From NCBI GenBank assembly GCA_963696075.1, contig CAVOJD010000008.1, forward strand, positions 372,001 to 436,000: a DNA stretch of 64,000 nt, in the 5' to 3' direction. Source of the DNA: CAJQQK01 sp963696075. Lineage in GTDB: Bacteria > Pseudomonadota > Alphaproteobacteria > Rhizobiales > Hyphomicrobiaceae. Both the position numbers and the translations under genes were made by a program. Positions 35,442-43,811 of this stretch are shown here, in pieces (the stretch's first letter is position 1; every line of letters begins with the position of its first letter). Under the pieces are notes generated by a model. It was not told the origin of the DNA, did no database searches, and saw nothing but the letters and a program-made list of their open reading frames with translations.

Positions 35442-37346
35442 GTGGAGAAATACGGCGTGAGCACGAGCGGTCGTGAGAAGTTCGATGTCATCGTCGTTGG
35501 TGGCGGCCATGCCGGCACCGAGGCCGCAGCCGCCTCCGCGCGCCTTGGCGCCAGGACCGTCCTGGTGACCCACAAAGCCGCAACCATTGGCGAAATGTCC
35601 TGCAATCCCGCCATCGGCGGCCTCGGCAAGGGCCACCTGGTCCGCGAGATCGACGCCCTTGATGGTCTGATGGGACGGGTCGCGGACCGTGCGGGCATCC
35701 AATTCCGCCTGCTCAATCGCTCCAAGGGCCCTGCTGTCCAGGGCCCCCGCGCCCAGGCCGACCGCAAGCTTTACCGAGAGGCGATGCAGGCCGAGATCCA
35801 GGCGATCCCAAACCTCACCGTCTTGGAGGATGGCGTCGAGGATCTGCTCGTCGACAACGCGCGCGCCATCGGCGTCTCGACTGCTTCAGGCCGGGAAATC
35901 GAAGCCGGCGCCATCGTGCTCACCACGGGCACCTTCCTGCGCGGCGTCATTCACCGCGGCGATGAACGCATCCCCGCAGGACGCATCGGTGACGCGCCGG
36001 CTCTCAAGCTCGCCGACCGCCTCCTGACGCTCGATCTCAAGCTGGGCCGCCTCAAGACCGGGACGCCGGCCCGCCTGGCGGCCAGCTCGATCGATTGGAG
36101 CGGCCTCGAAATCCAGCCCGGCGACGATCCCCCGGTGCCCTTTTCCTTCCTGACGGATCGCATCACGACCCCGCAGGTTCCCTGCCACATCACCTTCACC
36201 AACGACAAAACTCACAAGATCATCTCAGATAATCTTGGCCGCTCTGCCATGTATTCAGGTCGCATCGAAGGTGTCGGCCCGCGTTACTGCCCCTCGATTG
36301 AAGATAAAGTCGTCCGCTTTGCAGATCGTGCCGCGCATCAGGTCTTCCTCGAACCCGAAGGTCTCGACGACGACACGATCTACCCGAACGGCGTCTCGAC
36401 CTCCTTGCCCGCCGACGTCCAGGAAGCGTTCCTGCGCACCATTCCGGGCCTCGAGAACGTCGTCATCAAGGTCCCCGGCTATGCGATCGAATATGATTAC
36501 GTCGACCCGCGCGAACTCGGCCCGACCCTTGAGGTGAGGCGCCTGCCCGGCCTCTATCTCGCCGGCCAGATCAACGGCACCACCGGCTACGAAGAGGCTG
36601 GCGCCCAGGGCCTGGTCGCAGGCCTCAACGCCGCGCTTGCGGCTGCAGGTGGCGGCCGCAACGTGATCTTCTCGCGCACCGACAGCTACACCGGCGTCAT
36701 GATCGACGACCTCGTCACCCGCGGCGTCACCGAGCCGTACCGCATGTTCACGTCGCGCGCCGAGTACCGCCTCAAGCTGCGCGCCGACAACGCCGACCAG
36801 CGTCTGACCCCGCTTGGAATATCCCTCGGCTGCATTGGCCCGGACCGCGCTCAGGCGTTCAAGGCCAAGAGCACGGCCCTCGATGACGCCACGGCCCAAC
36901 TCGAACGCCTCAGCCTCACGCCCAACGAGGCCGCCCGCCACGGCATTGCGCTGAACCAGGACGGCCGCCGCCGGACCGCTTTCGACCTGCTGTCCTACCC
37001 CGAAATCGGGATCGATCGCCTCGCCGCGATCTGGCCGGAGCTTGGCCGCATCGCCCCCCGCATCGCCGCCCAGGTCGGTGTCGATGCTCGCTACCGCGCC
37101 TATGTCGAACGCCAGGAAGCCGACGTCGCAGCCCTCAAGCGCGACGAGGCAACGCCCCTCGATCCCGACATGGATTTCGATGCCGTCTCAGGTCTGTCCA
37201 CCGAACTTCGCCAGAAGCTTGCTCAGCATCGGCCCCTGACGTTGGCGCAGGCAGCCCGCATCGACGGCATGACCCCGGCAGCCCTCCTGCTGCTTCGCGC
37301 GATTGCCCGAAAGCGCCCGCAACACAGCAGGATTGAGACGGCATGA
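35442..37346 (+). CDS. mnmG: tRNA uridine-5-carboxymethylaminomethyl modification enzyme MnmG
   Basis: 634 residues from a GTG at 35442; GTG at 35457 is an alternative. The FAD site is DVIVVGGGHAGTEAAAASARLG near residues 14-35. Also seen: MSCNPAIGGLGKGHLVREIDALDG, GPAVQGPRAQADRKLYR, MYSGRIEGVGPRYCPSIEDKV and GLYLAGQINGTTGYEEAGAQG, the classical signatures. It works with MnmE in tRNA wobble modification. Its last codons overlap rsmG by 4 nt. Confidence 0.98.
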   Translation: MEKYGVSTSGREKFDVIVVGGGHAGTEAAAASARLGARTVLVTHKAATIGEMSCNPAIGGLGKGHLVREIDALDGLMGRVADRAGIQFRLLNRSKGPAVQGPRAQADRKLYREAMQAEIQAIPNLTVLEDGVEDLLVDNARAIGVSTASGREIEAGAIVLTTGTFLRGVIHRGDERIPAGRIGDAPALKLADRLLTLDLKLGRLKTGTPARLAASSIDWSGLEIQPGDDPPVPFSFLTDRITTPQVPCHITFTNDKTHKIISDNLGRSAMYSGRIEGVGPRYCPSIEDKVVRFADRAAHQVFLEPEGLDDDTIYPNGVSTSLPADVQEAFLRTIPGLENVVIKVPGYAIEYDYVDPRELGPTLEVRRLPGLYLAGQINGTTGYEEAGAQGLVAGLNAALAAAGGGRNVIFSRTDSYTGVMIDDLVTRGVTEPYRMFTSRAEYRLKLRADNADQRLTPLGISLGCIGPDRAQAFKAKSTALDDATAQLERLSLTPNEAARHGIALNQDGRRRTAFDLLSYPEIGIDRLAAIWPELGRIAPRIAAQVGVDARYRAYVERQEADVAALKRDEATPLDPDMDFDAVSGLSTELRQKLAQHRPLTLAQAARIDGMTPAALLLLRAIARKRPQHSRIETA

Positions 37347-38029
37347 CCGGCCCCGCCGCACGATTGCCCCGTATCTCAGGCCCGGACGACCTGGCCGCAG
37401 CCTTCGATCTCACTGCCAAGACACGCCAAAGGCTCGAAACCTACGCCGGCCTCCTCATCCGCTGGCAGCGCGCCGTCAACCTGGTCGCGCCCAACACGCT
37501 GCCCGATATCTGGCATCGTCACTTCGCCGACAGCCTCCAACTCGCCCGGCTGATCCCCAGCCAAAACGGGGTTTTGGCAGACCTCGGCAGCGGCGCCGGC
37601 TTCCCCGGCCTGGTCCTTGCGGCCCACTTTCACGACCGCGGCGGTCCGCGCGTCATTCTCGTGGAAAGCGACCAGCGCAAGGCCGCATTTCTGCGCGAAG
37701 CAGCCCGTGCGATGGAAATCTCTGTGGAGATCTTGTCGACACGAATCGAAAGCGATGCGAATCTAGCTGTGCTTCGTTGCGTCGATTTCGTAACTGCGCG
37801 CGCGCTTGCGCCATTACCGCGCTTGTTTTCTTTCGTATCTCCGTTCCTGGCGCCATCTGCGGTCGGCGTCTTTCTCAAGGGCCGCAATGCTGCGCGCGAG
37901 ATCGAAGAAGCACTGGAAACTTGGTCCTTTGCGCTGGAGACGTATCCCAGCATGACGGAGGACGAAGCCTCCATTCTCATGGTCCGTGCCATCCGGCCGC
38001 GGTCCGGTACCGGCCAGCAAACGGAGTGA
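37343..38029 (+). CDS. rsmG: 16S rRNA (guanine527-N7)-methyltransferase RsmG
   Basis: 228 residues. After a helical start come YAGLLIRWQRAVNLVAPNTL, IWHRHFADSLQLARLIP and VLADLGSGAGFPGLVLA (SAM-binding motif I). VILVESDQRKAAFLREAARAM and FVTARALAPLPRLFSF follow. It methylates G527 of 16S rRNA. Translationally coupled to mnmG through a 4-nt overlap and followed 6 nt later by parA, so partition genes share this transcript. Confidence 0.97.
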   Translation: MTGPAARLPRISGPDDLAAAFDLTAKTRQRLETYAGLLIRWQRAVNLVAPNTLPDIWHRHFADSLQLARLIPSQNGVLADLGSGAGFPGLVLAAHFHDRGGPRVILVESDQRKAAFLREAARAMEISVEILSTRIESDANLAVLRCVDFVTARALAPLPRLFSFVSPFLAPSAVGVFLKGRNAAREIEEALETWSFALETYPSMTEDEASILMVRAIRPRSGTGQQTE

Positions 38030-38035
38030 TGTGAC

Positions 38036-38863
38036 ATGGCGGAGTATCAGACAGGGGTTCGGGTTCTCAGCGTCGCCAACCAGAAGGGTGGCGTCGGCAA
38101 GACCACGACCGCGATCAATCTCGGCACCGCCCTTGCCGCAATCGGCGAGAAGGTGATGGTCATCGACATGGACCCTCAGGGTAATGCGTCGACCGGCCTT
38201 GGTGTGCCGCCGGGCAGCCGCTCCAAGACCTCCTTCAGTGTGCTGGCCGGCGAGGCATCGGCCCTTCAGGCAGCCGTGCCAACCGCGGTGCCGAACCTTT
38301 TCGTCATCCCGGGCAATGCCGATCTTGTCGGCTTCGAAACCGAGTATATGAGCGACCGCAACCGCGCCTTCCGGCTGCGCGATACCTTGACGGCAATGCA
38401 GGGTGAGCAGCGCGCCCGCCCCACTGAGGCGCCGTTCACCTATGTCTTGATCGACTGCCCGCCCTCGCTCAACCTGCTCACGGTCAATGCCCTCGTCGCG
38501 TCCAACGGGGTCATTGTTCCGGTTCAGTGCGAGTTCTTCGCGCTGGAAGGGATTTCCCAGCTCAACGATTCCATTCAGCAGATCCGCGCCTCCCTCAATC
38601 CGGATCTGACCATCCAGGGCGTCGTGCTCACGATGCACGATGCCCGCACCGGCCTCGCCCGCGAGGTTGCCGCCGAAGTCCGCGCATTCTTCGGCGCCAA
38701 GGTCTATGAGACCGTCATTCCGCGCAACGTGCGGGTCGCCGAAGCACCCTCATTCGGCAAGCCCATTCTTCTCTATGACTATGACTGCCCCGGCAGTCAG
38801 GCCTATATCCAGCTGGCGAGCGAAATTATCGACCGTGAAAACGATGGAATCCGCGCGGCTTGA
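38036..38863 (+). CDS. parA: Chromosome partitioning ATPase ParA
   Basis: 275 residues. The deviant Walker A box is VANQKGGVGKTTTAINLGTAL near residues 15-35, with both lysines. Walker A' VIDMDPQGNASTGLG and Walker B YVLIDCPPSLNLLTVNAL follow, then VPVQCEFFALEGISQL. Chromosomal ParA proteins dimerise on DNA with ATP and pull ParB-parS complexes. The protein lacks an N-terminal DNA-binding domain, so it is the Soj/chromosomal type. It lies just before parB. Confidence 0.97.
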   Translation: MAEYQTGVRVLSVANQKGGVGKTTTAINLGTALAAIGEKVMVIDMDPQGNASTGLGVPPGSRSKTSFSVLAGEASALQAAVPTAVPNLFVIPGNADLVGFETEYMSDRNRAFRLRDTLTAMQGEQRARPTEAPFTYVLIDCPPSLNLLTVNALVASNGVIVPVQCEFFALEGISQLNDSIQQIRASLNPDLTIQGVVLTMHDARTGLAREVAAEVRAFFGAKVYETVIPRNVRVAEAPSFGKPILLYDYDCPGSQAYIQLASEIIDRENDGIRAA

Positions 38864-38919
38864 CCGTGCGCGTGCTCAACAGCATTACGAGGAAGCGTTT
38901 CGATGACATGGGGTAGGGG

Positions 38920-39804
38920 ATGGCGGTAGTTCAGCACAAGGGCCAGGGCCGGTTGGGACGCGGTCTTGCATCGTTGATTGGAGAGCAGGGACCTTCGCAG
39001 CCAAGGCTGCCGCCGGAAGGTGTCCAACGCATCGTGCCGATCGACCAGGTCCAACCGGGCCCGTTCAATCCACGCAAGGCCTTCCGGGATGATGAACTCG
39101 ACGAACTGGCCGAATCGATCCGCCAGAAAGGTCTCGTCCAGCCTCTCATCGTGCGGGAGACGAACGACAACCGCTTCGAGATCGTCGCCGGCGAGCGCCG
39201 TTGGCGGGCCGCCCAGCGGGCCGGCGTTCACATGGTGCCGGTCATCATTCGCGAGCTGAACGACCAGGAAGTCCTCGAGCTCGCCATCATCGAGAACGTC
39301 CAGCGCGCCGACCTCAATGCCATCGAGGAAGCCGGCGGCTACCGCGACCTGATCGAGCGCTTCGGCTACACTCAGGACCGCCTTTCCGAAGTCATCGGCA
39401 AGAGCCGGTCGCACCTTGCCAACACGCTGCGTCTTCTGAAATTGCCCGACGCCGTCCGCGAACACGTCGCCGAGGGCCGGATGACGGCCGGCCATGCCCG
39501 CCCCCTCGTCGGTCGCGAGGACGCCGCTGAGCTGGCCGACATGATCATCGCGAAGGATCTCACCGTCCGTGAAGTCGAGGCTTTGGTCCAGCGTGCAGAC
39601 CTGCGCAAGGAGCAACCACAACTTCGCAAGGTCCACGAAAAAGACCCTGACACCCGCGCCTTCGAAACGGAGGTGTCCAATATTCTGGGTCTCAAGGTCG
39701 AGATCCGCCCGGGTTCCGGCGAGACCGGCGCCCTGACGATCCGCTACACGGACTTCGACCAGCTCGATTATCTACGGATGCTGCTGGTCGGTGAGAGGCG
39801 CTAG
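38920..39804 (+). CDS. parB: Chromosome partitioning protein ParB (parS-binding CTPase)
   Basis: 294 residues. Basic start with GRLGRGLASLIGE, the usual ParA-contact region. The CTP-binding domain has PGPFNPRKAF, LVQPLIVRE, the GERRWRAAQRAG motif (C-box 2) and LAIIENVQRADLNAIEE. The helix-turn-helix is YTQDRLSEVIGKSRSHLANTLRLLKLP, for parS reading. The C-terminal dimerisation part ends DYLRMLLVGERR. Five parS sites in this window are its likely targets. Confidence 0.97.
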   Translation: MAVVQHKGQGRLGRGLASLIGEQGPSQPRLPPEGVQRIVPIDQVQPGPFNPRKAFRDDELDELAESIRQKGLVQPLIVRETNDNRFEIVAGERRWRAAQRAGVHMVPVIIRELNDQEVLELAIIENVQRADLNAIEEAGGYRDLIERFGYTQDRLSEVIGKSRSHLANTLRLLKLPDAVREHVAEGRMTAGHARPLVGREDAAELADMIIAKDLTVREVEALVQRADLRKEQPQLRKVHEKDPDTRAFETEVSNILGLKVEIRPGSGETGALTIRYTDFDQLDYLRMLLVGERR

Positions 39805-39831
39805 GCCAGGCTGACGTCCAGGAAGCCAAAC

Positions 39832-39867
39832 AAGCCCGCTCCACCATACGGTCGAGCGGGCTTTTTG
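39832..39867 (+). terminator. Terminator after parB
   Basis: AAGCCCGCTC, a 15-base loop, GAGCGGGCTTTTTG. A 10-bp stem followed by T residues, starting 28 nt after the parB stop. Confidence 0.88.
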
Positions 39868-40277
39868 TTGTCAGCGCACGGCACCCCAAGACTGCTTGTC
39901 TCCAACGGACACGGCACGCGATCGGCCCTGCTGAGTCACCACGGCGGCTGCATGCAATGAACCCGCCTGCATCCAGAAATCTGATGCCGTCAGGACGTCG
40001 CGTCACAACCCATCACTCGCCTCAATAAATGTGAACAACATTCACAAAATAACCCAAGCACATCGTGAACAATGTTCGAGAAATCGAAAGAAACCATATG
40101 CAACTCATCGCCCTCTAAAATCCCGGCACGACCAATGCAATAACCCCCACCACCGAGACACTATCCACCGGCCGCCGAGTAAGTCGAAGTAAGCCCAAGT
40201 AAGTCCATGTAGGCCCGCGCCCATCACACCTAGCGCACGCGCCGGCCGCCGCTCCGCCCGAACCCAGGACCATATCG
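39868..40277. other. Intergenic region with short repeats between parB and hisE
   Basis: 410 bases with no credible gene. Two small palindromic elements occur at 40030-40046 (TGTGAA-CAACA-TTCACA) and 40064-40078 (containing GAACAATGTTC). Four 10-base units beginning GTA (GTAAGTCGAA, GTAAGCCCAA, GTAAGTCCAT, GTAGGCCCGC) run at 40179-40218. Confidence 0.55.
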
Positions 40278-40602
40278 ATGAACCTCGCCGCCCTCGAAAC
40301 CCTGGCCGCCACCATCACAAGAGCGCCGCACGGCCGAGGCAGAGTCGTCCTACACCCGCCAATTACTCGACGCCGGCGTCCCGAAGTGCGCCAAGAAGCT
40401 GGGCGAAGAGGCAACCGAGGTCGTCATCGCAGCCCTGAGCGAAGACGATGCCGCGCTTCATGGTGAGGCAGCCGACCTGATCTACCACCTCCTTGTCCTG
40501 CTTGAAGCCCGCGACACCAGCCTCGGCCCCGTCCTCGATGTCCTCGCCGAACGCCACGGCATTTCCGGCATCACCGAAAAAGCCTCGCGAAAACAAGTCT
40601 GA
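40278..40602 (+). CDS. hisE: Phosphoribosyl-ATP pyrophosphatase HisE, interrupted by a frameshift
   Basis: The ATG frame gives MNLAALETLAATI, the normal HisE start, then goes out of phase. The next frame gives SSYTRQLLDAGVPKCAKKLGEEATEVVIAAL, EAADLIYHLLVLLEARD and a stop at 40602, which is the catalytic MazG-like part with its Mg-binding Glu and Asp residues. The interval has length 3n+1, so one extra base near 40315-40325 explains the break. HisE removes pyrophosphate in histidine synthesis. It is followed by coaA as in many relatives, but hisBHAF are not upstream here. Confidence 0.85.
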
Positions 40603-40663
40603 TCGCCGTATAATCCAGCCCAAGCCCGGAAGATCGCCTTCCGGCAACGCATGTGTTTGCAAA

Positions 40664-41665
40664 ATGATTCCAGAGACGACCTTAGACGCGGCACTCACCG
40701 GAGCAGATAAATCGCCGGATGCCAGCGAACTGCCCTATTCGCCCTATCGGGTCTTCAGCCGGGCGGAATGGTCGAAACTGCGCGCCGACACGCCAATGAC
40801 CATCGTACCGAAGGATCTCGAGGCCCTCTCAGGCCTTATTGAAGATCTTTCGATCGAGGAGATCGAAGAGATCTACCTGCCGATGTCCCGCTTGTTGAAC
40901 CTCTACGTCCAGGCCTCCCAGGAGCTCCGCGCGGTCTCCGCCACCTTTCTCGGCCATCGCGACGACAAGATCCCCTTCATCATCGGCATCGCAGGCTCCG
41001 TCGCCGTCGGCAAATCGACCACTGCCCGCGTCCTTCGCGCCCTCCTCGCCCGCTGGCCCGACCACCCCCGCGTCGATCTCGTCACGACCGATGGCTTTCT
41101 GTTTCCCAACGCTGAGCTTGAAGAGCGCGGGCTGATGTCCCGCAAAGGTTTCCCCGAAAGTTTCGACACCCGCCGTCTGCTCGAGTTTCTGGGAGAAGTG
41201 AAATCCGGCCGCAGCCACGTCGAGGCGCCGGTCTATTCACACTTCCACTACGACATCGTCCCCGACCAGAAGATCGTTATCTCGCGCCCCGACATCCTGA
41301 TCGTCGAAGGCCTGAACGTGCTCCAGCCCGCCCGCCTGCCAAAGGACGGCAAGGAAATCCCCTACGTCTCCGATTTCTTCGACTTCTCGATTTACCTCGA
41401 CGCGTCGGCGAAACTCATCGAGCAGTGGTACGTCACGCGGTTCCTCAAGCTGCGCGCCACCGCATTTCGCGATAAAGGGGCCTACTTCCATCGCTATTCC
41501 GCCCTTGACGATGAAGCCGCGCGCGAACGCAGCCTTTCAATCTGGCGCGACATCAACCTCCCCAACCTCTTGAACAACATTAAACCGACGCGCCGCCGCG
41601 CCCGCCTCATCCTGCGCAAGGGCGCGGATCACGCCATCGAAAGCGTCGCCCTCCGCAAGCTCTGA
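40664..41665 (+). CDS. coaA: Pantothenate kinase, type I
   Basis: 333 residues from the ATG at 40664. Features: SPYRVFSRAEWSKLRADTP, then LNLYVQASQELR and the P-loop IIGIAGSVAVGKSTTARVL near residues 105-123. DLVTTDGFLFPNAELEERGLMSRKGFPESFD, YSHFHYDIVP and ILIVEGLNVLQP complete the bacterial type I pattern. It catalyses the first step of CoA synthesis and is usually feedback-inhibited by CoA. Its usual upstream neighbour hisE is present. Confidence 0.96.
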   Translation: MIPETTLDAALTGADKSPDASELPYSPYRVFSRAEWSKLRADTPMTIVPKDLEALSGLIEDLSIEEIEEIYLPMSRLLNLYVQASQELRAVSATFLGHRDDKIPFIIGIAGSVAVGKSTTARVLRALLARWPDHPRVDLVTTDGFLFPNAELEERGLMSRKGFPESFDTRRLLEFLGEVKSGRSHVEAPVYSHFHYDIVPDQKIVISRPDILIVEGLNVLQPARLPKDGKEIPYVSDFFDFSIYLDASAKLIEQWYVTRFLKLRATAFRDKGAYFHRYSALDDEAARERSLSIWRDINLPNLLNNIKPTRRRARLILRKGADHAIESVALRKL

Positions 41666-41716
41666 TAATCCCGCGCCGCCGCTTATTCGGGGCAGCGAAA
41701 CCCAGGACACCCAGGA

Positions 41717-41744
41717 CAAAAAAAGAGCCGCTGGGGAAGCGGCT
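41717..41744 (-). terminator. Terminator for the AT-hook gene (minus strand)
   Basis: On minus: GAGCCGCT, loop TCCC, AGCGGCTC followed by seven T residues. It is 133 nt downstream of the stop at 41878 and between that gene and the convergent coaA. Confidence 0.8.
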
Positions 41745-41877
41745 CATGATTAAGTTTTGCTCTGGTGTCCGGGATCGTGGCAGGTCCGAGGGCAGGGAAA
41801 CATGCCTCGGGCCTTCGCCGTTCTCCCCATCGCGTTCTTGAGGCGGTGCCCGCGCAAAGTCTGCGCGACGCCTCACG

Positions 41878-42432
41878 TCAACTGGCGTTGGTCTCCTCTC
41901 CTGCTGTGGTCTGTGACATCATGAAAAGCATCTGAGCCAGGAGTTCCTGACTTTCGAAGCTGTCTGCTTCCATCTCATCATCGAAAGCGTCCTGACAGCG
42001 TACTGCGGCCTGAGCGAGCGCATGGGCACCGATCGCGAGCAGGCAGGAAAGTTCATTCCGCCGCTGTCGTGATCGGGATTGGCTGGAGCGGACGACCTCC
42101 CTGGGAGACCGCCGCACGGGATCGGGTGTCTTGAGCAGCGCCTGGCGCGCCGCTTCGGTCGGCAGCCGGAACGAGACATTGTCGTTCAGCTGTTTGGCGC
42201 CGGGCAGCCCGATCAGTTCGGCATGGATGGCATCTCGCGACAGATTATACTTGTCGCGCAACCGGCGGATCGTCGATGGATCGGAAATGCCAAGCTTGCG
42301 GATCGCGGTGGTCGGCCGCAGGTTCGGGCTCGCCTCGATAAGCCGCCCAATCTCCCGAAGGGTGCCACTATCGTCGATCCCGCTTCCCTTTGGTCTGCCA
42401 CGCATTCTCTTCGTGCCGGACATTATTCTCAA
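41878..42432 (-). CDS. AT-hook and helix-turn-helix protein of unknown function
   Basis: 184 residues. The N-terminus has MRGRPKGSGIDDSG, an AT-hook-like minor-groove motif (RGRPKGSG). A helix-turn-helix candidate, TTAIRKLGISDPSTIRRLRDKYN, lies near residues 41-63. A basic, serine-rich middle (VRRSPREVVRSSQSRSRQRR) follows, and the C-terminal half is helical and acidic with FESQELLAQMLFMMSQ. I do not recognise the family, but it should bind DNA. It lies about 2 kb from parB, and 279 AT-rich bases precede it. A role in nucleoid organisation or regulation is speculation. Confidence 0.7.
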   Translation of the reverse strand: MRIMSGTKRMRGRPKGSGIDDSGTLREIGRLIEASPNLRPTTAIRKLGISDPSTIRRLRDKYNLSRDAIHAELIGLPGAKQLNDNVSFRLPTEAARQALLKTPDPVRRSPREVVRSSQSRSRQRRNELSCLLAIGAHALAQAAVRCQDAFDDEMEADSFESQELLAQMLFMMSQTTAGEETNAS

Positions 42433-42711
42433 TCTCTCGTTCTGAAAGTTGTTTGTATTGCAAATAAACTGCCGCTCCGTTTTCGAATTGCCAAGGGATT
42501 TTAATTGTAAAAAGCGGAAAATAAAATTGGTTGCGGATGGAATCGTTGCAAAAATACCAGAATAGGGCGTTTCAGAGGCAGTTTGGCGCCTTTAATTGAC
42601 CAGGGCGCGCAAGCCGGGGCATCGGATTTATCGAAAATCGCCTTGCCCCGACCGAATCAATTTGCGCGCGATCGGGAGTATTGGCACGCCTGCAACGTGC
42701 TCGAAGCCCTC

Positions 42712-43707
42712 TCAGATAAGGTCATGATCCGAGGCCAGTTTTCGGATGTCAGTTTCAGGCCGTGCGCCAATATGAGAGATGACCTCGGCGGCGGCGAGGG
42801 CGCCGAGGCGAGCTGAACGGGTATGTTCATAATTATTCGAATACCCATAAAGAAAGCCCGCCGCGAATAGATCGCCCGCGCCCGTCGTATCCATCACATG
42901 GTCGACAGGAAACGCATCCGCATGGTGCTTCTTATCACCCTCTATAATGACAGAACCCTTTTCGCTGCGCGTCAGGACCGCGAGTTCGGCGTCGGTCGAT
43001 ATTCTGGCGGCAGCCTCATCGAACGACGTCGTTTGATAGAGCGAGCAGATCTCATCTTCATTCGCAAAGAGAATGTCGATGTTTCCTTTGATAAGGGAAA
43101 GAAACGAATCTCGATGCCGGTCGACGCAGAAACCATCCGAAAGCGTCAAAGAAACTTTGCGCCCCGCCGAGCGCGCAATCCGGGCCGCCTCGCCGAATGC
43201 GGCCTTCGCCTCGTCACGGTCGAACAGGTAGCCTTCGAGGTAGGTAATCGCGGCGCTCTCGATCATCGCTGGATCGATCGCACCGGAATCGAGTTCGGGA
43301 CTGACGCCGAGAAATGTATTCATCGTGCGCTCGCCGTCTGGGGTGACCAGCACCAGCGATCGCGCCGTCGGCGCACCGCCTTCGGCAGCAGGCGTTTCGA
43401 AAGCGACGCCGGCCGCACGCAGATCGTGCGTAAAGATATCGCCGAACGTATCCTTCGCGACCTTGCCGATGAAGCCGGCCCGGCCCCCGAGGCCCGCAAG
43501 CCCCGCCATCGTGTTTGCGGCCGAGCCGCCTGAGATTTCGATAGCCGGACCCATCGCGTCATAGAGTTCGCGGATGGTTGGTTCCTCGACCAGCCGCATA
43601 TGTCCCTTGGGCGCATCGAACCGCGCCAGGAAAGCGTCGTCGCAACGGCCGATGATGTCGACGATTGCATTCCCAATGCCCACGACGTCGAAGCGCGTTT
43701 GAGCCAT
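42712..43707 (-). CDS. PfkB-family sugar/nucleoside kinase, adenosine kinase-like
   Basis: 331 residues from the ATG at 43707, with AAGGAGA about 10 nt upstream. The start RFDVVGIGNAIVDIIGRCDDAFL, then EISGGSAANTMAGLAGLGGRAGFIGKVAKDTFG and the catalytic end VMDTTGAGDLFAAGFLYGYSN (DTxGAGD) define the PfkB family. The overall pattern is that of alphaproteobacterial 'adenosine kinase' annotations. The real substrate is not fixed by sequence. Lies downstream of holA on the same strand with a 104-nt gap. Confidence 0.9.
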   Translation of the reverse strand: MAQTRFDVVGIGNAIVDIIGRCDDAFLARFDAPKGHMRLVEEPTIRELYDAMGPAIEISGGSAANTMAGLAGLGGRAGFIGKVAKDTFGDIFTHDLRAAGVAFETPAAEGGAPTARSLVLVTPDGERTMNTFLGVSPELDSGAIDPAMIESAAITYLEGYLFDRDEAKAAFGEAARIARSAGRKVSLTLSDGFCVDRHRDSFLSLIKGNIDILFANEDEICSLYQTTSFDEAAARISTDAELAVLTRSEKGSVIIEGDKKHHADAFPVDHVMDTTGAGDLFAAGFLYGYSNNYEHTRSARLGALAAAEVISHIGARPETDIRKLASDHDLI

Positions 43708-43811
43708 GATCGAGAGTCTCCTTGTGAAATGAAGGTCTATGCCCGTCTGAAGAAGCCCGCCGCGGCAAAGGCCCGCGTTCTCGGGCAGGCAGACGGTGGA
43801 CCCATAAGGGT

